Positions 24,570 to 31,888 of a DNA stretch of 48,900 nucleotides are shown here, one piece after another; position 1 is the first letter of the stretch; each line of letters starts with the position of its first letter. The position numbers and the translations under genes were made by a program. Below the pieces are notes generated by a model that saw only the letters and a list, made by a program, of their open reading frames with translations, was not told the origin of the DNA and searched no databases. This DNA comes from Ruminococcus sp. UBA7013 (lineage in GTDB: Bacteria > Bacillota > Clostridia > Oscillospirales > Ruminococcaceae), in the NCBI GenBank assembly GCA_002449585.1, contig DJXD01000075.1:1-48900 (forward strand). Direction: 5' to 3'.

Positions 24570-24665
24570 ACTATTTTTTTATATCTGTATCATATCTATC
24601 TTGACTGATTTATGAACAGTTATCAGAAATATTTTGTATCAAATATAAAATTTTTTGAGAAGATA

Positions 24666-24694
24666 TTGACAAATATAAAATTATCCTGTATAAT
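24666..24694 (+). promoter_or_regulatory. consensus promoter of the biosynthetic operon
   Basis: Perfect TTGACA (24666-24671) and TATAAT (24689-24694) with a 17-bp spacer and a TG just before the -10 lie about 200 bp upstream of the first operon gene, which predicts a leader of roughly 190 nt. Confidence 0.85.
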
Positions 24695-24700
24695 ATAGAA

Positions 24701-24894
24701 GTAAGCAATATCTAACTAAAAAAGATATTGTTTTTTATCGCATTAGCAGTTAGCAGTAGCTAATAATAATTTCTCATGCTCTGTTGAAAAATAAATATTT
24801 TAAAGTTGCTTATTGCTTTAAAAAAGCAGATAAATATCTGATTTTTCAGATTTCAATTAGCTGATATTAATTTTGAAAGGAGTTTATCATTCAT
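24701..24894 (+). promoter_or_regulatory. leader with terminator-like hairpins before the biosynthetic operon
   Basis: Right after the predicted transcription start, CAATATCT / AGATATTG (24706-24713, 24723-24730) forms an 8-bp stem followed by TTTTTT. A second stem ATTAGC / GCTAAT lies at 24742-24764. A third, CAGATA / TATCTG (24827-24840), is followed by ATTTTT and is partly incompatible with GCTTT / AAAGC (24815-24827). This layout suggests transcription attenuation. No T-box or known riboswitch core was recognised. GAAAGGAG at 24875-24882 is the ribosome site of the first gene, with rather long spacing (12 nt). Confidence 0.45.
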
Positions 24895-25785
24895 ATGGAA
24901 GAACATGAACAGAAAAAAAAGTATGTCATTGTTGGATCTGGAAAGCTTGCTGTGAAGATTGCAGAATATCTTTCTGCACAGGGCTTGCATCCATTTGTGT
25001 ATGAAAAGCGGATTGCTGCTGTTTCCAGTGTCGAAAAATCTTGCATTCGGAAGGGTATCCCTTATTCCTGCATGACTTCCCCTGAAATGACAGCACAGTT
25101 TATGCAGGATCTCTCACAATTTCAAGTAAGAGTATTCAGCGCAATTAATACTTATATTTTTCCGAAACAGGTTCTTGAACATCCCAATTTCTGGGGAATT
25201 AATTATCACAATGCATTGCTTCCTTTTCATAAAGGCATGAATGCAGAAGCCTGGTCAATCTATGATATGGATCATGCGACTGGTATCACTTGGCACAGAA
25301 TCCGCCCTGCTATTGATGAGGGTGAAATCCTGATCCAGAAAACCATTGCTCTTGATGAAACAATCAATTCTTTGAAATTGCTGAAAAAACAATCTGATCT
25401 TGCTTATGAAGCTTTTCTTGAAATCGCACCAAAACTCTTTTCAGATGCCGATAATTGGCAGGGTACTCGTCAGCCAACAGCAAAAACTGCAATGCATAAA
25501 ATCAAGGATATTCCGAATAACGGATATTTAAGTAAAAAATGGGATTTCCAAAAAACTTCTGCTTTTCTCCGGGCTATGGATTATGGCAAACTGAATACTC
25601 TGAAAAAGCCACATATTCGTTTTCATTCCAACGAGTATGAATGGGAGCGTTATCAGCTGAAGGAAAGCCCAAAAGCGGAACAGGATTCTGTTGAATTGGA
25701 ATCGAATAATATTATTATCTCTAAAAAAGGAAGTACAAACCAGATTGTATTAATTAATGTACAGAGGAGCGATCACATAGCATGA
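24895..25785 (+). CDS. 10-formyltetrahydrofolate-dependent formyltransferase family protein
   Basis: The 296-residue protein has the formyltransferase N-terminal fold shared with methionyl-tRNA and GAR formyltransferases. The catalytic strings are NYHNALLPFHKGMNAEAW (the N-x-H and the LLP...G loop) and TGITWHRIRPAIDEGEIL (the catalytic Asp in DEG). The N-terminus VIVGSGKLAVKIAEYL is the usual first beta-alpha unit. The C-terminal 90 residues do not look like the tRNA-binding domain of Fmt, so a small-molecule or carrier-bound amine is the more likely acceptor. It is the first gene of the operon and overlaps the next by 4 nt (ATGA), implying translational coupling with the amino-acid:carrier-protein ligase. 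Formylation of the carrier-bound amino acid is inference. Confidence 0.8.
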   Translation: MEEHEQKKKYVIVGSGKLAVKIAEYLSAQGLHPFVYEKRIAAVSSVEKSCIRKGIPYSCMTSPEMTAQFMQDLSQFQVRVFSAINTYIFPKQVLEHPNFWGINYHNALLPFHKGMNAEAWSIYDMDHATGITWHRIRPAIDEGEILIQKTIALDETINSLKLLKKQSDLAYEAFLEIAPKLFSDADNWQGTRQPTAKTAMHKIKDIPNNGYLSKKWDFQKTSAFLRAMDYGKLNTLKKPHIRFHSNEYEWERYQLKESPKAEQDSVELESNNIIISKKGSTNQIVLINVQRSDHIA

Positions 25786-26993
25786 AAGAGTATACTTGTC
25801 ATCTGACACAGCTGCCGGAAGGCGATCGTGTATTTTTCACAGAAATGCTTTCTTATCTTTCGGAGCATGTCAAAGAAATCAAAAGAGCTGATGATGAAGT
25901 AATGATTTATTATGACGGGACGGATGAATCTGTCATTGCTGAAAAAGTCAGCGAATTGGAAAAGATGATTCTTTCCAAACTCAGTAAGAAAACGACAGAG
26001 GTCAAAATCCGGACAATTTATGATCATACAGATCAGCAGACACCCAATCAGGCAGATATTTTTGAACCAATGCTTGAAAAAGGTATTGTTAGACAGATCG
26101 GCAGTGGCGTATTTGCCTATAGCGGCATTTTTCTGAAAGTATTTCGTTATTTCTGCCAGAAGATCGAAGCCGAGATTGATCAGCTGTTCCCGGAACTGGA
26201 TAAAGTCAATTATGAAGTGCCGGTATTAATCCCGGTTATGGATTATGAAGAAGGCAAATATTTTGAAACGTTTCCTCATCATATCATGTTTCGGACAACT
26301 TTGAAAAATGATCTTGATGTGATTGATCGTTTTGCAAAGAATGGCATCAAAGACGCATCCATCTTGGATGAGACGAGAACCCCGGAAAGCGTTCTGAGAA
26401 CAGCGGCATGTGTGCCGGTGTATCCCATGTTCCGGGATCAGGAAATTGATCCGGAAAAGCCTGCCTGCGTCATGGTATCTGGAAAATGTTTCCGCAATGA
26501 GGGCAATAATGTTTCTGAACTTGCCAGACTGAATGAATTCTATATGAAAGAATATGTATTCATCGGCACACCAGAGCAATCAAAGCAATATATTGAAAGA
26601 GCCTATGCTTTATGGAATTTCTGGATTGATTGTTTCAAGCTGAATTGCAAGATTGAAACTGCAAATGATTCTTTCTTTGCGAGCAATTATAAAAAATTAC
26701 AACTGTTTCAGATGCTGGGCGATTCTAAGCGTGAATTCAAACTGCAAATTCCAGCCACAGGAAATTATATTTCATGCAGTTCTGCAAACTTTCATAGAAC
26801 GCATTTCACAAAAGTATATAATATCCGCACAAAGGGCAGTGATGCTTATTGTCATAGTTCCTGCTTTGCCTTTGGCATTGAGCGGCTGACTTATGCATTT
26901 TTATCACAGAATGGTCTTGATCCGGAAGCATGGCCGGAAGCTGTTAAGGCTGAATTGCAGAATTATATCAAATTGGATGGTGCAACCGCATGA
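25782..26993 (+). CDS. class-II aminoacyl-tRNA-synthetase-like amino acid:[carrier protein] ligase
   Basis: The 403-residue protein resembles the catalytic core of atypical (methanogen-type) seryl-tRNA synthetase, as do the amino acid:[carrier protein] ligases described from Bradyrhizobium. Visible are motif 2 with FRNE (237-240), motif 3 with FGIERLTYAF, and three likely zinc ligands: Cys210 (TAACVPVYP), Glu252 (LNEFYMKEY) and Cys332 (YISCSSANFHR). A tRNA-binding arm is absent; about 75 residues of unrelated N-terminal sequence precede the core. Such enzymes adenylate an amino acid and load it on the phosphopantetheine of a free carrier protein, here probably the 77-residue one at 28055. Both ends overlap neighbours by 4 nt. 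The amino acid is unknown; known relatives use Gly or Ala. Confidence 0.82.
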   Translation: MKEYTCHLTQLPEGDRVFFTEMLSYLSEHVKEIKRADDEVMIYYDGTDESVIAEKVSELEKMILSKLSKKTTEVKIRTIYDHTDQQTPNQADIFEPMLEKGIVRQIGSGVFAYSGIFLKVFRYFCQKIEAEIDQLFPELDKVNYEVPVLIPVMDYEEGKYFETFPHHIMFRTTLKNDLDVIDRFAKNGIKDASILDETRTPESVLRTAACVPVYPMFRDQEIDPEKPACVMVSGKCFRNEGNNVSELARLNEFYMKEYVFIGTPEQSKQYIERAYALWNFWIDCFKLNCKIETANDSFFASNYKKLQLFQMLGDSKREFKLQIPATGNYISCSSANFHRTHFTKVYNIRTKGSDAYCHSSCFAFGIERLTYAFLSQNGLDPEAWPEAVKAELQNYIKLDGATA

Positions 26994-28036
26994 GTAAAAA
27001 TCTGCTTCTTGACAGCAATCTCCGCCGGTGTCGGTGCTGTGTGATGCCGGAAGTTCCCGGACATCTTGAATTTGATGAAACAGGAATGTGTGCCCTTTGC
27101 CGTGAGATGGAACAGATTTCTCAATCAGAAATCAAGCCCCCGGCTTTACAGTTTGAAAGCAAATCCTCAGAAGAAAAGAAAGCTATTTTTCTGAAAAAAA
27201 TTCAGCGTTTCCGTTCAGAAGGCAATTATGATTGTCTTGTTGCGGTATCCGGCGGAAAAGACAGCATCATGACTCTATCTGTTGCGCATGATTTAGGCCT
27301 GAAACCCCTTGCTTTATTCGTAGACAATGGTTTTGCACTGCCGGAAATGTTTGATAATATTCGAAATGCGACGGATGCCATGCAAATTGATTGGATCACA
27401 TTCCGAACAACAGAAATGAAACGGCTTTTCCGGACACTTCTGGAAAGCAGAAAAAATATTTATTATTGCCGTGTATGCCATATTGTTCTGGAAGATCTGA
27501 TTAAGACAACTGCGCTCCGCTATGGAATCCGGCTGATTCTGGGCGGTTATACAAAAGGACAATCTTATCTGAAACAGAATGCACTTTCCTGGATTTTTGA
27601 AGAATCTGACCGGAATACAATGGAAGTTCTGAAAGCAGACGGGACATTTGACAGCTATCTGGAATTATTCTCAGATCCGATTAAATACGCCGTAAAACAT
27701 CACAGAGGTGTCACACAGATCTCTCCTTTCAAGTATCTGGATTATGATGAGGAAAAAATCATTCAGACTTTGAAAGAAAAATATCATTTCCGGCTTCCGG
27801 AAAATAGCTGGCCGGCGCATTCTACAAACTGTGCATTTAATTATGTATCCCAATATTTAGCATTCCGCCAGTTTGGCTATTCACAGCATGAAACAGAATT
27901 CAGTGATCTGGTTCGTTCCGGTGAAATGACACGGGAACAGGCTGAAAAATTGGCCAATACTCCCATCACCGAACAGCATCTGATTGATGCATTGCAGGTG
28001 CTGAATCTGTCTCTGGATGTCATTCCTAAAAAATAA
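26990..28036 (+). CDS. PP-loop ATPase, N-acetyl-sugar-amidotransferase/AANH-like
   Basis: The 348-residue protein is a PP-loop ATP pyrophosphatase: SGGKDS at 87-92 follows a Rossmann-type strand (CLVAVSGGKDSI). It starts with a Cys-rich zinc-ribbon-like segment (C14, C16, C17 with C34 and C37 in MCALC), as in WbpG/PseA-type amidotransferases. A second pair, C160 and C163 (YYCRVC), lies in the core. The family activates a carbonyl by AMP transfer and then adds ammonia or a sulfur nucleophile. No glutaminase or ammonia-channel partner gene is in the operon, which leaves amide, amidine or thioamide formation open. It overlaps the carrier-protein ligase gene by 4 nt and precedes a free carrier by 18 bp. 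Its substrate is therefore plausibly a carrier-bound intermediate (inference). Confidence 0.8.
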   Translation: MSKNLLLDSNLRRCRCCVMPEVPGHLEFDETGMCALCREMEQISQSEIKPPALQFESKSSEEKKAIFLKKIQRFRSEGNYDCLVAVSGGKDSIMTLSVAHDLGLKPLALFVDNGFALPEMFDNIRNATDAMQIDWITFRTTEMKRLFRTLLESRKNIYYCRVCHIVLEDLIKTTALRYGIRLILGGYTKGQSYLKQNALSWIFEESDRNTMEVLKADGTFDSYLELFSDPIKYAVKHHRGVTQISPFKYLDYDEEKIIQTLKEKYHFRLPENSWPAHSTNCAFNYVSQYLAFRQFGYSQHETEFSDLVRSGEMTREQAEKLANTPITEQHLIDALQVLNLSLDVIPKK

Positions 28037-28054
28037 TAGAAAGGATTTTGATTT

Positions 28055-28288
28055 ATGGAAGAAAAAATTAAAGAAATTCTGCGGGGCTATGTGGATGACC
28101 TCGCTGATGTAGATCTGACAGATGATCTGGAGCTGATCTCCGGCGGTTTTATTGATTCATTCGATGTTGTCAATCTGATCTCTGAATTTGAAGAAGCTTT
28201 TAATGTTACTGTACCGCTTGAAACATTTGCAATTGAACGCTTTGAAACGGTCAGAGGAATTGCCGAAGTCATCAGAGAATTGCAGTAA
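28055..28288 (+). CDS. free acyl/peptidyl carrier protein 1
   Basis: The 77-residue protein is a four-helix carrier domain with the phosphopantetheine attachment site Ser35 in GGFIDSFDV. Length equals that of a typical acyl carrier protein. It sits between the PP-loop ATPase and the KAS III-like gene and is the nearest carrier to the aminoacyl-carrier ligase, so it is the best candidate to receive the amino acid. AAAGGA precedes the ATG. Confidence 0.88.
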   Translation: MEEKIKEILRGYVDDLADVDLTDDLELISGGFIDSFDVVNLISEFEEAFNVTVPLETFAIERFETVRGIAEVIRELQ

Positions 28289-28303
28289 GAAAGGATATTT
28301 TTC

Positions 28304-29338
28304 ATGAAAAAAGCCAGAATTTTAAGCGTCGGCAGATATATGCCGGAACGTGTTGTCACATCGGCAGAAGTCGAAGAAATGGCACATTTTTCAAATTTCG
28401 GCGTAAAAGCCGGACTGTGCCGGATGCTTACAGGATGCGAAACTAGACATTATGCCGCAAAAGGAGAATATTGCTCCGATATTGCCGCAAAAGCCGGATT
28501 GGATGCATTACAAAAAGCCGGCGTTGATCCGTCTGAAATTGATGCCCTTCTGTTCTGCTCTGTGACACATGATTTTGTTGAACCTGCTACTGCTAATGTA
28601 GTCGCTGATAAAATGAATATTCGCAATGCATTTGTATTTGATATTAAAAATGCCTGCAATGCATTCCTCAGCGGTGTTGATGTTGCTGATAGCCTGATTA
28701 GAACCGGTAAAGCAGAAACTGTTCTCGTTGTTTCCGGTGAAGTCTTTTCTCAATGGATCAAGTATGATTATGAAAGCAAAGAAGAATTAGTTTCTCTTGC
28801 ACCTGTGACTTTATCCCTTGGCGATGGTGGGGGCGCATTTCTGCTCAGAGCCTCTGATGATCCATCAAGAGGAATTGACAAAACATATTTTCGGACTTAT
28901 TCTGATTCTTGGAATCATAATGTTGTCTGGGGCGGCGGTGTCATTTATCCTCGTGATCCCAGTAAAATGTATGTACCCGGTACAACAAAAGGCATTGTTG
29001 ACAAGCAAAAAGAGATCTATCAGGCCATTTATCCAAAAATCAAAGATATTTTTGGCATGACATTTCAGGATGCTGACTGCATCATCCCAACACAAGTAGC
29101 CAAATGGCTTCTGAATAGCATAGCCGGAGTATTCGCTCAGGAATCCGGACTGAAATCGGAAGACTTCCTCAAGAAAGTGATCTCTGTTTTGGATAAATAT
29201 GGAAATGTCGGATCAAGCAATGTGCCGATAGCTGCCTATGAAGCCATTGAAAAAGGTCTTGTCAAAGATGGATCAAAAACATTCTGCATCAGCGTAGGAG
29301 TTGGCATCAGTGAGGGCATTCTGTCCGCAACGTTCTGA
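28304..29338 (+). CDS. KAS III (FabH-like) enzyme with Cys-Thr-Asn active site
   Basis: The 344-residue protein is a beta-ketoacyl-ACP synthase III homologue (thiolase fold). The nucleophilic Cys118 is kept in DIKNACNAFLSG and Asn301 is kept in KYGNVGSSNVP. The catalytic His of the usual PHQ motif is Thr263 (IIPTQVAKWLL). In this family the His and Asn drive decarboxylation of malonyl-ACP, so loss of His argues for acyl transfer or a non-decarboxylating condensation rather than fatty-acid initiation. Related KAS III-like acyltransferases are known from other biosynthetic clusters. It lies between two free carrier genes, fitting a shuttle role between carriers. AAAGGA precedes the ATG. Confidence 0.87.
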   Translation: MKKARILSVGRYMPERVVTSAEVEEMAHFSNFGVKAGLCRMLTGCETRHYAAKGEYCSDIAAKAGLDALQKAGVDPSEIDALLFCSVTHDFVEPATANVVADKMNIRNAFVFDIKNACNAFLSGVDVADSLIRTGKAETVLVVSGEVFSQWIKYDYESKEELVSLAPVTLSLGDGGGAFLLRASDDPSRGIDKTYFRTYSDSWNHNVVWGGGVIYPRDPSKMYVPGTTKGIVDKQKEIYQAIYPKIKDIFGMTFQDADCIIPTQVAKWLLNSIAGVFAQESGLKSEDFLKKVISVLDKYGNVGSSNVPIAAYEAIEKGLVKDGSKTFCISVGVGISEGILSATF

Positions 29339-29349
29339 GAGGAGTTTAC

Positions 29350-30891
29350 ATGACATTTCAGGAAATCTATGAAGAAATGACAAAGCCGTTTTCAGGCCGT
29401 CCGATGCTGACATGGTTTGAAAAAAATGAACAGAAAAGCTGTGATGCAGAAAAATTTTGCGCTTTGACAGATGCTGTAGCTGCTGCATTGGAACAGCGTT
29501 TTTCCGGCATTGAAAAAGGCCGCTGGATCGGATTGAAATGCAGAAATCATCCGCTTTGGTATCCGATATTTTTCGGCCTTTTGAAAATCGGCTATCCAGT
29601 TCTTTTGCTGGATTCAGCCGCCGATCAGATGGCATTAGAAGCCTTTTCTGCACAGGCCAGACTTGCTGGCATTGTCTCTGATAAAGAGGAACAGCTGAAA
29701 GATGTGATCTGTCAGAAATTATCTGCTATATTATTAAATGAAAACAGCAGACCTGTTTCTGAAAATTGGGAATCCAGAATTGCATTCTGTACTTCCGGAA
29801 CAACGGGAAGCGCAAAGATCTATGTATTTCATGCGGATGCAGTTCTCATGCAGAGCCGAAATGTCCGGGCGGCATTGGAGGAAACTGCTCCGATCGTCAG
29901 AACCTGTGGTAATAAAGCAGATTATCCTGTATTGCAGACACTTCCGCAAAGGCATTGTTTAGGCTTCGGCCTGACAATGCTTGTCTGGGCGTGGGGCTAT
30001 CCGATGATGCTGCCCGAAAAAGAAGGTATTTTCTCGATTGCTGATACTTGTCGTAAATATGGGATCTTTTGTATGTGTACAGTACCGGCCATCTGGAATG
30101 GATTATTCCGCATGGCAGAAGCACGATTTGGAAACAGCGATCCGGATGCCATGAAAAAATTGCTGGGAGAACGTTTAATTCTTGGTGTCAGTGCAGGCGC
30201 ACGGCTGAATGAATCTTTATTTCAAAAAGCGCAAAAATCTGGCCTTGATTTCTGGAATGGCTGGGGCATGACAGAAACATCTTTCGTCACAATCGGTGAT
30301 ACTGCCTCAGATCCATCAGATGAATTTGTTGGCATTCTTGTTAATCATCATCAAACAAAATTGCTTGCGGATGATAATGCAGATGTGGGAGAGCTTGCCG
30401 TAAATGGTGAAACACTTTATGCATCTGTTCTGATTGATGGAAAAGAATATCCACGAGAGAAAGAGGAATATTTTAAAACCGGAGATTTATTCTCTGTCCG
30501 GGATGGCCGCTATTATTTCAAAGGCAGATGTAAAAGCGTCATGGTTCGGGAAGATGGTGAAAATATTTATCTGGATGAATTGGAAATGCATTTCCGTTTT
30601 CTGGATTCTATTGCAGAACAGTTCTGTGTATTTGAATATGAAGATATGCCTGCATTAATTATTTCTTCCCGGAACGGCATCACAGATGAAATTTTATCAC
30701 AGCTGTGTAATATCAATTACAGTCTTCCACAGCCAAAACGCATTATGAAATTTTTCCTATGCAATCAGCCGATTCCTATGACATCCAAAGGCGAAACCGC
30801 TCGCTATCATATGAATCACTATGTGCAGGAACAGAAAGACAGCATCACAGAGCTGTCTGTTTATCAAACACGATCAGAGAGGAAATCATAA
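29350..30891 (+). CDS. AMP-forming acyl/aryl ligase (ANL superfamily), divergent
   Basis: The 513-residue adenylating enzyme has the ANL P-loop TSGTTGSAKIY, the A5 motif GWGMTETSF, TGD and the hinge GRCKSVMVREDGENIY. The C-terminal A10 motif, usually NGK, reads TSKGETAR, so the catalytic Lys position holds Glu with a Lys two residues earlier. It is stand-alone and is followed 3 bp later by a free carrier protein, which it probably loads. The substrate (a carboxylic acid rather than an amino acid is guessed) cannot be read from the sequence because the alpha-amino-binding Asp of NRPS A domains is not evident. Confidence 0.83.
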   Translation: MTFQEIYEEMTKPFSGRPMLTWFEKNEQKSCDAEKFCALTDAVAAALEQRFSGIEKGRWIGLKCRNHPLWYPIFFGLLKIGYPVLLLDSAADQMALEAFSAQARLAGIVSDKEEQLKDVICQKLSAILLNENSRPVSENWESRIAFCTSGTTGSAKIYVFHADAVLMQSRNVRAALEETAPIVRTCGNKADYPVLQTLPQRHCLGFGLTMLVWAWGYPMMLPEKEGIFSIADTCRKYGIFCMCTVPAIWNGLFRMAEARFGNSDPDAMKKLLGERLILGVSAGARLNESLFQKAQKSGLDFWNGWGMTETSFVTIGDTASDPSDEFVGILVNHHQTKLLADDNADVGELAVNGETLYASVLIDGKEYPREKEEYFKTGDLFSVRDGRYYFKGRCKSVMVREDGENIYLDELEMHFRFLDSIAEQFCVFEYEDMPALIISSRNGITDEILSQLCNINYSLPQPKRIMKFFLCNQPIPMTSKGETARYHMNHYVQEQKDSITELSVYQTRSERKS

Positions 30892-30894
30892 ATT

Positions 30895-31155
30895 ATGAAC
30901 GAAACTGTAACAGTAGAACAGATTAAACAAACGATTCGGGGGGTTCTTTCCGAACTCATGGAAGAAGAAGCCGTATCTAAAATTTCAGATACAGAATATC
31001 TAGCCGAAGAAATGGGAATCAGCAGTATGACAATTGTTCAGATCTTTGTCACCTGTCAGGATACTTATGATGTAGATCTTACGGACGAAATGCAGCTTGC
31101 TGAACCGATGTCGATTCAGTCCCTTGCTGAAACCATCTTCCGCAAAATGAACTGA
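30895..31155 (+). CDS. free carrier protein 2
   Basis: The 86-residue carrier domain has the attachment site at Ser44 in EEMGISSMTIVQ, aligned with the DSL Ser of standard carriers. It follows the adenylating ligase by 3 bp, which suggests they are partners. The frame is closed at TGA before the ABC transporter genes. Confidence 0.85.
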   Translation: MNETVTVEQIKQTIRGVLSELMEEEAVSKISDTEYLAEEMGISSMTIVQIFVTCQDTYDVDLTDEMQLAEPMSIQSLAETIFRKMN

Positions 31156-31186
31156 TTTTCTGATCAGGAAGAAGGAACTATTTATT

Positions 31187-31888
31187 ATGTATCTCGAAGT
31201 CAAGAATGTGAAAAAAAGCTATGGAAAAGACAGCAGCTATATTCAGGTATTGAAAGGCGTTTCTACCAGCGTGGAAAAAGGACAGATGTGTGTGATTCAG
31301 GGAACAAGCGGATCAGGCAAATCCACGCTTTTGAACTGTATCGGCGGACTGGATACAATGGATTCCGGCTCAGTCAAAGTAGATGGAAAAGAAATTTTTG
31401 GTCTCAGACCAGCGGAACTTTCTGATTATAGACGGGATTATCTTGGCTTTATTTTTCAATTCTATAATCTTGTCCCCAATCTCACTGTAAAAGAAAATAT
31501 TCAGGTCTGCAAATATCTGTCAAAAGATCCTATGGATCTGGATGAACTACTGGAAACACTGGGATTGACAGAACATCAGAATAAATTCCCGTCTCAACTA
31601 TCCGGCGGCCAGCAGCAAAGATGCGCCATTGCAAGAGCCTTGATTAAAAATCCTAAATTATTGCTTTGTGATGAGCCAACCGGTGCGCTTGATTCTAATA
31701 CTTCTAGGGATATTCTGATACTGCTGGAAAAAATTAATAAAAAATATAACACTACTATGCTGATCGTTACTCATAATAATACGATCAAGAATATGGTTCA
31801 TAAAGTGATTATTGTCCGAGATGGATTAATCAAAAAAGATTATGAGAATGAGGTGCTGATTCCTGCCGCCGAACTGGAGGATTTATAA
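31187..31888 (+). CDS. ABC transporter ATP-binding protein (MacB/LolD type)
   Basis: The 233-residue ATPase has Walker A GTSGSGKST (39-47), the signature LSGGQQQRCAIARAL and Walker B LLLCDEPTGALD. It belongs to the family pairing with FtsX-type permeases. The permease gene begins directly after its stop codon. Within this operon the pair is the obvious candidate exporter or immunity system for the product, although MacB-type pairs can also act in mechanotransmission or signalling. Confidence 0.93.
   Translation: MYLEVKNVKKSYGKDSSYIQVLKGVSTSVEKGQMCVIQGTSGSGKSTLLNCIGGLDTMDSGSVKVDGKEIFGLRPAELSDYRRDYLGFIFQFYNLVPNLTVKENIQVCKYLSKDPMDLDELLETLGLTEHQNKFPSQLSGGQQQRCAIARALIKNPKLLLCDEPTGALDSNTSRDILILLEKINKKYNTTMLIVTHNNTIKNMVHKVIIVRDGLIKKDYENEVLIPAAELEDL

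Noticed and set aside
24701..24894. T-box or known riboswitch in the operon leader
   Set aside because: No T-box specifier or AGGGTGGNACCGCG-type sequence and no known riboswitch core is visible; only generic hairpins remain.
25782..26993. Genuine seryl-tRNA synthetase
   Set aside because: No tRNA-binding arm, atypical zinc-type active site, and operon context with carrier proteins favour a carrier-protein ligase.
26990..28036. tRNA-thiolation enzyme or O-antigen amidotransferase
   Set aside because: No sugar-nucleotide or tRNA-modification genes are near; the 4-nt overlap ties it to the carrier-protein ligase.
28304..29338. Housekeeping FabH of fatty-acid synthesis
   Set aside because: The catalytic His is Thr and the gene lies in a peptide synthetase operon rather than a fab cluster.
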